A stretch of 64,000 bases of DNA from Prosopocoilus inquinatus (lineage: Eukaryota; Arthropoda; Insecta; Coleoptera; Lucanidae). Each line of letters begins with the position of its first letter. The first letter of the stretch is position 1. The notes below the pieces were generated by a model that did no database searches, had not been told where the DNA came from, and was given only the letters and a program-made list of their open reading frames with translations. The position numbers were made by a program, and so were the translations under genes. This document shows, one piece after another, positions 47,462-57,407 of the stretch. The stretch lies in contig CM069872.1 of assembly GCA_036172665.1 (NCBI GenBank), forward strand, positions 39,666,101-39,730,100, in the 5' to 3' direction.

Positions 47462-49384
47462 CAGCGTTTCTCAAACTTTTAGGTTTCGCGACCCCATTTT
47501 GAGCTGTATTACGATTCACGCCCCCCTCCCTCTTCGAATTTCGAACTTGAACACTGATGCTAAGCGATTACAGATAAAATGCTTTCATAGTATTTATTAA
47601 ATATTTGAGACTCGTCCTTGTGTATCAAAACTGACAATAATAGCACATTTGCTTTATTGAAGCTTGTTTGCATATCCTGAGACGTTTTTTTTTTCAAATA
47701 AAAATTTCCGTCGACCCCATTCAGATTTAAATAAAATTGAAAAAAAACAGCAAGTGTAGATATACTAATATTGTTTTATGCAATTTTGTTAAATCGTGAC
47801 AATTTTTATTCTATTTGACTTTATTTTATTTTTTAATAATACCTCGATCGTCTTTTTCTTTTCTTGATTCAATTTCAGTTTGATTCTCTTTTAATCAAAC
47901 TCAATTAAAAATTCGCCAATGTCTTGATTCGATTTAATTTTATTTTAATTTTATAGAATTTTTCCTTTAGTCTTATCTTCGTCAACGATCATCTTTTTTT
48001 AAATGCCTTATTCGACTTCATTTCATTTAATTTTCAATATGATCAATTGATCGTGTTTTGTTTTTCCTTTTAATATATTTTCTCGTTTTGTTTTTACTTT
48101 TTAACTACTCTTTACCATTATTTTTTCGCTGATTTGTTTTGGTTTTCACTTATTGAGTGTGAATTTATTTTACACTTTAATCCCGTCGATTGATCGCCAT
48201 TTTATTTCCTCTTTTATTCGATTTGGCTTTATTTTGTTTTTAAATCAATCACTGATCGCTTTGTCTTGTTAAAATTTGCGACGAAGTTTCTCAATTTTTA
48301 AATCAATTTGACTTATTGCTAGTTCTATATAATTTTTATTTTGGTCCTAACTTTATTATCTTTATTTTTATACAATCCCCATTTGACTCTATTTTGTTTA
48401 AGTTTTAATATAATCAATCGATGGAACTCTGTTTTTTCTTTTAATCGATTTCATTCGTTTTGTTTTTTACTTTTAAAATTAACAATTAATCATCTTGTTT
48501 TTCGTTTTCTCGCCACGATTTACACGATTTAAGATTATTTTATTTTACATTTTCATTCCGCCGAATGATCGCCATTTTTGGCGAATTTATTTTATTTTTA
48601 ATCACTAAATTGGATTCAATTTTTGGTTCTGATGAAAGTCGGTTTATGTCGATTTGATTCAATGAGTTTCACAAAATTTTTATTGTCGTCCTGTTCCGTT
48701 TCACGTTCGTCTTTTGTTTTTATTTCATTCGATTTTATTCGTATTTTAGGAGTGTTTTGATTTTGATAATTAATTTAACGTCTTTTTTTTTCTCTTTTAT
48801 TCGTGCTAACTCAAGTTCATTTAATATTATATGTGAATTTTTTACTTTTTTTATAAACTATTCAGCAAGATGATCTTCATTATACAAGACTTAACAACTC
48901 CGACACCCTGAAAGACCCCTAATAAAGGTTCATTGACCCCTTTCAAGTTTTCATCGACCTCCTCGGTCGATACCGATTCCACCGTCTTAGACAAAATATT
49001 AGGTTTTGATTAAACAAAGTTTTAAAAAATAAAATTTGTTTAGGAAAAAGAAAAGCGATTATTATTGCAGATTTCAAATAAGTATAAAGATACCAAGTGT
49101 TCCGTTTAAAAAATTAAAATTTCAGTTTATATCTCAGTTACGTGATGTTCAATTGTTTTTCTGTAAACATCAGCAAAAATTTTGAATCAGTCTATATAAG
49201 TTTTATAATGAAGACTTCTTTCTAAAGTCAAAAATAAAGAAATTAAAGAGGGTAGGAATTCTCGCGTGTAGTCACCCTGTATAAGCAATTTCTCTTAACA
49301 AAATAAGATGATAAATTAGTTGCAATTTGTGTTCAATTTTTTTATATTTATTCTGTTGCGCCCCTCATAATTTGGGAAACGCTG
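47462..49384. mobile_element. 1.92-kb non-autonomous hAT element, T-rich interior
   Basis: Ends CAGCGTTTCTCAAACTTTT and, inverted, CAGCGTTTCCCAAATTATG are hAT-type. ACTTATGG flanks both sides exactly (47454-47461 and 49385-49392), an 8-bp target duplication. The interior is a degenerate T-rich array with recurring ATCGATCG-TTTTGTTTT-like phrases and no transposase. Its length (1923 bp) is almost the same as that of the element at 36229 (1919 bp). Confidence 0.88.
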
Positions 49385-49696
49385 ACTTATGGCCACCCTA
49401 GGTGGATTATTTAAAAGGGTCAAAGAAATACTTTTTTTTTAATCAAGACTTGCTGCGCGTGTGCATTCAGAATTCGTTTTTTGTTTTTTTTTTTTTTTGA
49501 GGTGGAACAAATTATTAGATGTTTGGCTCCAAGCGTAAGGTTTTTTTTACTCTACATTGCATTTAATGCTCCAATCATGTGTATTGTTGTTTAACGATCA
49601 GCCCGAACCCACTGGTCACGTGGGATACTAATAGTTATGAAGATCTTTTAGTGAGTATATAAAGAATAAGAATTATTTTCTTTTTTGTATTTATAG

Positions 49697-49853
49697 GTGT
49701 TCGGCATGTGATAGCTTATTTCCTTCTCTGATGGCATTGGAGCATCATAAGGAGGAATTCGAGCATTGGTCAGGCGACGACGATCTCTGCACAGATTCTG
49801 AAGAAGACGACGACGAAACTGTCATCACCGAAGAACGCGAGCGATTGCTTTAG
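49697..49853 (+). CDS. C2H2 zinc-finger gene, last coding exon
   Basis: The exon follows a TATTTATAG acceptor. Its first base completes the Gly codon from 41933; then comes a second finger, CSACDSLFPSLMALEHHKEE, with the final His in FEHW (C-x2-C-x12-H-x5-H). An acidic tail (SGDDD, SEEDDDE) ends at ERERLL and a TAG at 49851. Two adjacent C-terminal fingers plus an acidic tail suggest a nucleic-acid-binding or scaffold protein, but I cannot name the orthologue. Confidence 0.82.
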
Positions 49854-50375
49854 TAACAGCAACGGAAACTTCCTCGTAAACTTCCAGGAAGCCTAAAGCC
49901 ATTGTATTATGTTTTCCATGTACACACTCACTGATGCATTGTTTGTTGGTAGTCTTAAAGAGAAAACTGTTAGATGTCACCAAGACGACAAGAACGAACC
50001 TAAACTTTAGCTCTGTGCACATACCAAATTGATTTATTTTTGTAAATGTGTGAGAATATCCTCAATGTACTACTTTAATAAGTGTTTCCCCCCTCAAAAA
50101 AAAAAAAAGAAATAAGATTTCGTTCTACTGTTTTTTAATGTTTAAGAAAATTCCCGTACTTTTGTTTTTTCTTTTGCAGAGAAATTGAATATATTACATA
50201 TCGGAAAAGGTAAGTCCAAATTTGAATGTGGTCAAGTAAAGTGATATGTGCTAAAAAGATTATTCCATTATTATTAATGTATAGATAACCGATATATTTT
50301 AAATTATTTGTAATAATGAAAAGGATGAAAATGATTGTATTTATTTTATAGTACAAATAAACCATGTAAAAAAAA
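49854..50375 (+). other. Probable 3' UTR of the zinc-finger gene
   Basis: It follows the stop codon. AATAAA at 50356-50361 is a canonical poly(A) signal shortly before an A tract. No frame competes on this strand. Confidence 0.5.
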
Positions 50376-50749
50376 AACATCTGGCCGTCTCTTTATTACC
50401 GTCGCTCGTCGTGTTGCTCCCTACCTGAGTATAAACAAGATCTTGCTGAGGAAATAAACTTAGAACACAGCCAGCAGCTCAGTCGTGACGCGCGTGCAGG
50501 TTTACTCAAACGCGAAAATAATTGAGCACCTCCTCATCTAAACCGCAGACGAGGAGAGAATAAAAGGAGAATGACTCAATCTACGCAACAGTTTAATGTC
50601 AGAAAGAACAAAGTGTTGTTAAACAAAGATCAAAACACTAGATGGTTTTGTGCGCACCTTAATATTTAACTTAATATTTTCACTTAAAATTTTAAGCCCT
50701 ACTTAAGTGGTTAAGTGACACTTTCTGTTATTGAAAAAGTGTCACTTAC

Positions 50750-51024
50750 GGCCAGTTACACCAAACACTTAAGGTCAACTTAACTTTAACCACCGCTTAG
50801 AATGTGACTTATGTCCGATTTCTTCACCTCCTGATAAATGTATCTGCTTGATATTTTCCTTGGAAACCATTATATCGATAATAGTATCCGAGGATATTAC
50901 CTGGTAAATAAATTTATCAGTAGGTGAAAAAATCGGGCATTACTGAATGTTGTATTACATCAAATATCAGATTATAAGCAGTACCTAAATTTAAGCTTGA
51001 CTTAAGTGTTTGGTGTAACTGGCC
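50750..51024. mobile_element. Middle MITE of the nest
   Basis: Ends GGCCAGTTACACCAAACACT and AGTGTTTGGTGTAACTGGCC are perfect inverted repeats, continuing through TTAAG. TTA lies one base outside each end, compatible with a TTA target. Without the inner insertion it would be about 144 bp. Confidence 0.85.
50812..50939. mobile_element. Inner MITE of the nest, 128 bp
   Basis: Ends TGTCCGATTTCTTCACCT and AGGTGAAAAAATCGGGCA are inverted, with CTGATAAAT/ATTTATCAG further in. TTA flanks both sides exactly (50809-50811, 50940-50942). Its TG(C/T)CCG terminus resembles the MITE at 4403. Confidence 0.88.
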
Positions 51025-51353
51025 ATTAACTTTTAAGTGGAACTTAAAGTTTTAAGTGAAAATGGTGCAAACGGACATTAATGAAATGTTACTAAATAAT
51101 CTAAATATCAAAATTAGTATATTGGGACGTACGTAAATTCAGATCAAAATAAGTAATAGCGGATCCGTCACTGGCTTTACATACATAGTAAACAAATTTT
51201 AAAATCAAATATTTAATATAATATATTAAAAATATTTAAATCTGGCGTTAGAACATGAAATACTTCAATATGCCGGGGAAGTCAGCCTAAATCCGCAGTT
51301 ACGAAAAACATAGTTACTCCCCACATTCAGGGGAGCTGCCCAAATCTACTGTA

Positions 51354-52719
51354 CAGGGTGGATTAATTTCGATGTCTCTTATGGGCATCTCCGTAACTAT
51401 AAGAGATAGAAAAAAACTAGTGCCCAAGTCTGGGTCTCTTTTTTAGGGATTAAGTCAATAGCGTAAACAAAAATTGGCTGTCTTCTTTGTTTTCAAGTTA
51501 TAGGCAAAAATTGCCATTTTCGACTTTTCGTTTTTCGGTCATATCTCAATTCTTCAAGGTAGATATGGTTTTAATGTTTGGTGTGCACTGATGGGAAATA
51601 GTGTTGTAGCCTATCATATTTTTCGAGAAAATTTAAATTCCGTGCAGTATTTAGGAATTTTAGAAACATACATTGAAGAATTTGTTGATAGCGTGCCAGT
51701 AAATCAGAGACGAAATTTGTTTTTTCAACATGACGGATGTCCGGCTCATAAAGCTAGAAACGTTACAGACTTTTTAAATAGAAATTTTGGCAATAACTGG
51801 CTCGGAGTGAATGGACTAAACAAATGGCCGCCTAGATCGCCCGACTTAACGCCCCTAGATTTTTTTTTGTGGGGGTACACACAAATAAATTGTATACAAT
51901 GGAACATAATAATATAGATGATTTAATACAAAATTTTGAAATATGTCTGTACTCTGTATCAAATATTCATATTTACAACGCTGTGAGGGGGGTTAGAAAA
52001 CGAAGTCAATTATGTTTAGAAAACAATGGACGGCAATTCGAAAATTTAGTTTAAACGTTTAGTATTATATATATTTAACAACTTTTGTTTATTTAATAAA
52101 ATATAATTCAGCTGCGAGAAAAATTTATTTATTTAAATATATTTCATCATACCATATCTCATGTCTTAAACGATCTGGAATATTTCAACTGCCGGCTGAA
52201 AATTAATAAAAACAAAAAAAAATGCAGAACTGTATCGAAACTAACTTACTAAGAATAGAATGAATACACGCAATAATAAAAAAGCAATTTATCTCATTAA
52301 TTGTAAAAAATAAACCCAATAAAGTATATATTTTTGAAAACAGAAAAAAAATTTCTATTTAATGAGGGAATTACCAACTATAATTTCTATTTAAAAAAAC
52401 ATAAGTTTATGTTATAATTCGAAAATTTAAGTAAATGTTAAAAAATTAACTACGCCACTGAATTGTATTCCAAAATGTGTCCTAATAATGTTCAAACAGT
52501 TTTTTAATATCTCTAGAAATAAACGAAATATGACCGAAAAACGAAAAGTCGAAAATGGCAATTTTTGCCTATAACTTGAAAACAAAAGAAGACAGCCAAT
52601 TTTTGTTTACGCTATTGACTTAATCCCTAAAAAAGAGATCGAGACTTGGCAACTAGTTTTTTTCTATCTCTTATAGTTACGGAAATGCCCATAAGAGACA
52701 TCGAAAGTAATCCACCCTG
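51354..52719 (+). mobile_element. Internally deleted mariner-like transposon with ~190-bp TIRs
   Basis: Inverted repeats run from CAGGGTGGATTA (51354) inward to about 51544 and from about 52528 to TAATCC...CACCCTG (52719), flanked by TA on both sides. Both arms share AAAAATTGGCTGTCTTCTTT and ACGAAAAGTCGAAAATGGCA (in inverse orientation). Between them lies half a transposase. TA target, CAGGGTG ends and transposase type place it in the Tc1/mariner superfamily. Confidence 0.92.
51567..52054 (+). pseudogene. Mariner-like transposase, C-terminal part
   Basis: The frame resumes near FNVWCALMGN and continues with the second catalytic Asp in FFQHDGCPAH and the third in WPPRSPDLTPLDFFLWG; I count 36 residues between those two. 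The N-terminal half (DNA-binding domain and first Asp) is missing: the sequence passes almost directly from the left TIR into the middle of the protein. A frameshift near 51890 moves the tail into another frame (51869-52054). Not functional. Confidence 0.88.
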
Positions 52720-52721
52720 TA

Positions 52722-53224
52722 CAATGCTAGGAGCCATCGGGTTACCTTGCGAAACGATGTTTGTTGACATCGCTTGCTACGTGGTAACAAAAGAAGCGCG
52801 TTGTGCGTATTTGAGCCAGTTTCTTCAGCTGCGCCAACTGTAACTTACCACGCCTCTTGAAGCAAGGTCGGTCGTTCCTTCGAGAATTACGATGTGCTGG
52901 AAAGGTGCGTAAAAGTGTCCACTTAGTGGAGTCGGCGTGGGGGATTCAACAGGTATTACGTTAAGGACGCCACCCATCAGATATTACGCAACCCAGAAGT
53001 AAAGGAAGATACACATCCACTTCAGTTCTACATTTTATGAAAGATCGTTTTCTTATAATATTACCAAATATTGTATAATGGCATCGCTCCAGATTACAAA
53101 TTGCTTCCCAGTTTTAGTTTCAAAAAGAAAGTTCGCTTACTTTTAACTGATGGACAGAAAAAGTGTAAAGGAAAAGAGACGGAAAGATGCTCCATTGATG
53201 CATGTGCTTTATAATTTATAAATT
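52722..53224. other. Non-coding stretch, nothing recognised
   Basis: A less AT-rich patch near 52730-53000 has no domain-bearing frame; one open frame (52646-52843) starts inside the mariner TIR and is rejected. Confidence 0.4.
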
Positions 53225-53395
53225 TACTTTAAAGGTCGAATGGAAGAGCAGATTGGCACTTGTGCCTATTCTGAACCCGACCCCCCTGATTCCCAAATGC
53301 TTTACTGCTGGTTCTATTGTGTTTTTGTAATAATTATCAAATTTGGTGGGAATAAAGGCTATTATTATTATTATTATACTTATATGGCCGGGAGT
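53225..53395 (+). mobile_element. Probable LINE 3' end with (TTA)n tail
   Basis: GAACCCGACCCCCCTGATTC, then GTTTTTGTAATAATTATCAA and GGGAATAAAGGC lead directly into a TATTATTATTATTAT tract. A short 3' UTR with AATAAA followed by a trinucleotide tail is typical of non-LTR elements truncated at the 5' end. Clade not identified. Confidence 0.5.
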
Positions 53396-55311
53396 ATATC
53401 CATGAATGACCCCAGAAAGTACAACACCCCAGGACCCACTTCCCCAATAGTATGCCACAGGTGAAGGCAAAGTAAACAAAAATGATATTTGAATTCCCTC
53501 CCACAAGCGTAAATATCGTAAGATGAAAGATATTCAAATTCAGTAAAAATAGTACGTTTATTTACTGCAATTAGGGCGTTTCGAGTTAACAAGCAATACC
53601 GTAAGCAAAAAGGCATCGGCGAATTAGCGGGAGTACTCTGGTTCAGCTTACAGTTTTTAGTCTTAGCATCTACAAAAAATAATTATGGTTTGAAGCGCGC
53701 AAGACAAATATTCGAGAGAGGCAAAAAAAGGAAGTGGAGAAAAACTTCAATATTTTAAAGTTGTGCTCTCTGAATTTAAGCTAAAGGAAATTGACAGGTG
53801 CGAACAAACAAAATAGCAATAATAGGTATACAAGACGTAAACAGTATAAATAGACTTAAATTTAACGAAAAAAAAAAAAAAAATTAAACCCCTAGTCAAT
53901 ATTAAAGCAGCAAAAATTGAGAAATTATAAAATATAATCAAATCTTATTGTCCCAAAAGTGCACCTAATTTGTCCACGTTGCCAGTTCGCGACAAACCCC
54001 GGTAGTAGACTCCAAAGTGTGACGTCATGCAGAACGATCCCAAAAAAAAGAAGGGATGGAAAAATCTTTCGTCACCAGGTTTTACACAAACCGCTTCTTC
54101 CCAGAAGAGTGACGTCGAAAGGGGAGTCCGGGTGGTTCCGGAGTTAAAACTGCTTGCCCGGAAAATCACTCTCTGCGACGCTCACACGACGGTCGTTGCA
54201 GTGTCAGTTAGAAAGGAACAGCGTCTTTCGGCAGATGGGTCGTTGACGACTGAACCAGTTTGCTAATCCGGATCTTTCAAGAGATCCATGTGAGCCGGAT
54301 CCAAAAATTTTAGGATCCGGCTCACGACTTACTGTTACCGTAGGACTCGCGGAATGATCGAACGACTGACTGGCGACTGATTGAAACATACACGACTCAA
54401 CACTGTGTTCGGGGTTTGAGTACTTAGTGTCAGTTTATATTAATTCTTTGATTTAAGCTATTTTTTGTGACAAACACTTTAAATCCGTCAATTTAAAATA
54501 AAGTAAAAAAACATATAGATCACAGAATATTAAGGAATTATCCACATAAGTTCAATAATTATTATAGTACCGTATAATACAGCATTCTGTCTTTTAATAC
54601 GATGTGGCCAGAATCATTTTATTAGATTTTAACTTTATCGTAAGGTGGCATATGTAAAACCGGCTAATCCTACGAGCGAACGGCTTAATTTCTGTTCAGA
54701 ATCTTCGAATCCGAGATACATCCGGATCATTGACCCTGATCTTTATACTGATCCAGATTCACTGAGTCGGATTTTGAAAATGAACCGGATTGCCCATCTC
54801 ATGTCCCATATGCAGGGCGAAAACCCGGGTCAGCACGAATTCAGCGTCACGAACTGCCAGCGACTACTTACTATAAGAGAGAAAACGTGGAAATAAAACA
54901 ACCGTAAACGGTAAACGCCTGTGAAAATCAAGTGAGCTTCGAAATGGACGGAACAAACGTGACGCTTACTTTGCCAAAGAAAAATACAAGCTTTGACTGC
55001 GGGGCACACTCCCCAGAATCGTGAAACGATCACCTAAACACGTGGGCAAAACTAAGACGATGCGGCCTACAAATCCGTTAGAAACGGTTGACTTAAACTC
55101 TGCGTTAAAAACTTCAACACAGAACACGCATCGTCTAAAGCGATGCACACACCGACTGTCTTCTCTGATAGTCAACAACGAAAAGGATCGACATTTGGGT
55201 AACAACCGCGTGCGTAGGATGTGACTAGGATCCTTAGATTTGATTGACGTTTATCTTATACGGTATGCTGGGTTTCCAGCTGGTTGTTTTAAAATTCCTG
55301 AACGTTAATAT
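53396..55311. other. Non-coding stretch with a perfect hairpin
   Basis: No supported exon. The sequence GTGAGCCGGATCC at 54290-54302 is mirrored by GGATCCGGCTCAC at 54313-54325 around a 10-base loop. Several GGATCCGG or ATCCGGATC words occur around 54260-54790, suggesting a repeat family. Open frames between 53940 and 55230 have no domains. Confidence 0.5.
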
Positions 55312-55365
55312 TTTAGAAAAATTTTGTGCAAATCGTTTTTGATTGCAGTGAAAACCTCGAGCAGC

Positions 55366-55410
55366 CTCTGGACAGCTGTTTCAGCCCTGCTTGGGGCTTC
55401 TTCAGCAGAG
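55366..55410 (-). ncRNA. Second hammerhead core, opposite strand
   Basis: Because the arms are perfect inverses, the minus strand of the left arm holds the same CTGAAGA, stem II, GAAA, GTC core (CTGAAGA at 55405-55399, cleavage between 55371 and 55370) with the inner stem I pairing CTCTG/CAGAG. The outer stem I is absent on this side, because its partner strand is the loop. Activity is therefore less certain than for the plus-strand copy. Confidence 0.6.
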
Positions 55411-55449
55411 AATAAATTGGACAAGTCGTTTTTGTTTGCAGTGGAAATG

Positions 55450-55514
55450 TCGAGCTACGTCTCTGCTGAAGAAGCCCCAAGCAGGGCTGAAACAGCTGTC
55501 CAGAGGCTGCTCGA
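55450..55514 (+). ncRNA. Hammerhead ribozyme, type I with short stem III
   Basis: The core reads CTGAAGA (55466-55472, fits CUGANGA), stem II AGCCC/GGGCT with a CAAGCA loop (55473-55488), GAA (55489-55491), then ACAGCTGT and C at 55500, giving the GUC cleavage triplet. Stem I pairs CTCTG (55461-55465) with CAGAG (55501-55505) and, across an internal loop, TCGAGC (55450-55455) with GCTCGA (55509-55514); pairing continues outward to about 55422 and 55542. Stem III is a self-complementary octamer too short for a good loop, as in ribozymes of Penelope-like elements and retrozymes, which cleave best as dimers. The first stem II pair is A-U where G-C is usual, which could lower activity. Confidence 0.8.
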
Positions 55515-55713
55515 GGTTTTCACTGCAATCAAAAACGATTTGCACAAAATTTTTCTAAACATTTTCATTATGCTTTGACAGCAAGCATGGCTGCCTTGCA
55601 TGGGGGACTTATTAGGAGCAAATCCCGCTTCAATTTGTCTATCCTACTGCAATGTCAGGTCAAAAAGCGATAGTAAGATGTCGCTATTTTATCTGTTAAT
55701 ATTTTAAATCAAT

Positions 55714-55829
55714 GGGCGCGTTCAGCGGATGCGTTGCTTACTCATCAGTCGTTTGTGATTGGCTATTACCTTCATGTGAGCCAATCACAATCGATTTCTG
55801 AGTAAGCAACGCATCCGCTGAACGCGCCC
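55714..55829. mobile_element. 116-bp MITE flanked by AATCAAT
   Basis: GGGCGCGTTCAGCGGATGCG is mirrored exactly by CGCATCCGCTGAACGCGCCC, and inversion continues through GTTGCTTACTCA and TGTGATTGGCT. AATCAAT flanks both ends (55707-55713, 55830-55836), a 7-bp duplication. Superfamily not assigned. Confidence 0.85.
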
Positions 55830-55836
55830 AATCAAT

Positions 55837-57263
55837 CACGAATAGAATTCCGAATGTCGGCAATGCGGAAACCCAGCTGTAGGATTCAGAAACAAATTGT
55901 CCAACATGTTAAATGTCAATCAGATCTAGGGAACCTAGTTGTGGCTAACCTATAGCAACGCGCACGACACATAAGTCAGAAAAGCAGCTTATCCAAACCG
56001 AGCGGCTAATCTCTATAACACGGAGAAAACCGGAAGTCTGCTACCGAAAGAGTCGTAATAGGAGAAACCAAATTAAATCAGAGCCAAAACGTAAAGTTAC
56101 ACTTTAACCATCACGTAAATAAACCCGGTACGAAAAGCCTGTAAAGGAAGAAAAACACGACATTAATAATTTGAGTGGAAAGAGCAACAATCGCAAACAT
56201 ACCCATCCGTGTCAAAAGAGACAAGTTAGGATAAATTTCAATGAGCTTTTGGATCCATCAGGCACCACGTTACCGAAATTGCAAGTAGCTTCCCTGAAGC
56301 CGTTGCCGATATGAAACCAACGATGCCTTATTCGCCATAGAAGAGACACTGTTGTGCCATAGGGATATCAAAACAACGACTAAACGCTACATGCTTGCCA
56401 AATAAAGCCAAATTTGTTTTCGTCTCAAAATGCGAAAGGAGGTTGAACGAATCAAAACCGACGTGACAAACCAAAACCAACCGAGTAAAAAATAATGTCA
56501 CTAGGATTCAATGGCATTAAATGCCAAGTGTCAGTTGATAAATAGCGTATTTCGATTTCGCAAGAAATAAATATTTAATTCTAACGAAATATCAAGGTAA
56601 ATGCAATTGTAGACTCTTGTGGATAGTGGTGAAATCAATGCAAACAGAACGCAGACTCCAGGCCGGTAGAATATAACGTAAGGCAGTTACAATGTCGAAA
56701 CGGCGAAGTCGTAAAAGGATTTATTGCCGGAGCATTCTGGGCTATATAAAATAGTATCTGCAAATTGTACCACAAAATTAAATAGTAGTATAGAAAAGTA
56801 CCTGCGAATTATACCACAAAATTACATCGAGGACGTGGGACGCAATTGGCATTATAACTTATGCACATCAATGCAACGACGAAGATAGTAATAAAAGTTA
56901 TTTCTAGCATAATAAATGGAAGCGAAGAACCACGCAGCTATAGACGTTCACACAATATCTATGTCGTCATCCGATTATGGCGTTATTGTAAATAAAAAAC
57001 ACACAACTCGGTATATACGGATCATTTTTGAAAGCGGTTTTCCAAACCGTAACAGCGTCTTCTAAATAATCTCAAGAAATATTTTGATTATTGCTATTAT
57101 ATTTATCTTCTATTTACATGATCCGTTAACAACAAAGTATAAAATAATTTAATAAATCACAATCTTCGCAAAATAATACAATCAATAAAATACTATACTC
57201 CTTAAACCAGTACATTCATGGCGTTTAAAAAAATATCAGCTATCAAGCGTTAAATTTTGACGA
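55837..57263. other. Non-coding stretch, including the WDR44 3' flank
   Basis: No exon was recognised. The part just below 57264 should hold the WDR44 3' UTR (minus strand); an ATTAAA variant signal lies near 57150 on that strand. Confidence 0.45.
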
Positions 57264-57407
57264 CTAAACCAACGCAGATGCCGGTAAAGAGCTGTGCTTT
57301 GGTTTCATTTTGTTGATGAATATTTTAATACATCCATTAAAGTCAGCCGAGACTAACACATACCCACCACAACCCTTAGTGCGTTGTTCAACCATCGGAT
57401 CTTTCTC
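57264..57407 (-). CDS. WDR44: WDR44 last coding exon
   Basis: Acceptor TTTTCATTTCAG precedes GAGAAA at 57407. Encodes the final WD repeat segment (GGYVLVSADFNGCIKIFINK) and ends KHSSLPASALV with TAG at 57264-57266. It is too short to stand out as an open frame, but phase and similarity to the end of WDR44 support it. Confidence 0.88.
   Translation of the reverse strand, partial: EKDPMVEQRTKGCGGYVLVSADFNGCIKIFINKMKPKHSSLPASALV

Larger units (their letters stand above)
41934..49696 (+). other. 7.76-kb intron of the zinc-finger gene
   Basis: It runs from GTTAGTA to TATTTATAG, with compatible phases on both sides. It is packed with inverted-repeat elements at 43142, 43388, 43733 and 45034, an A-rich block at 44120-45010 and the hAT-bounded element at 47462. 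No additional exon was recognised inside it. Confidence 0.7.
50647..51075. mobile_element. Outer MITE of a three-level nest
   Basis: The left part (GCACC, then ATTTTCACTTAAAATTTTAAG) is mirrored by CTTAAAGTTTTAAGTGAAAA and GGTGC at the right, with a 24-bp indel. A perfect short hairpin (AAGTGACACTTT...AAAGTGTCACTT, 50713-50747) sits in its left half. It is split by the element at 50750. Confidence 0.65.
55312..55559. repeat. Perfect 99-bp inverted repeat around a 50-bp loop
   Basis: Positions 55312-55410 and 55461-55559 are exact reverse complements. The loop (55411-55460) contains a diverged third copy of part of the arm (AAGTCGTTTTTGTTTGCAGTG compared with AAATCGTTTTTGATTGCAGTG). Arms contain hammerhead-ribozyme cores. 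Transcripts of either strand would fold into a long double strand. Perfect identity of the arms indicates recent formation. Confidence 0.95.

Noticed and set aside
55324..55578. 84-codon frame
   Set aside because: It runs through both arms of the perfect palindrome and the ribozyme core; structure explains the sequence better than coding.
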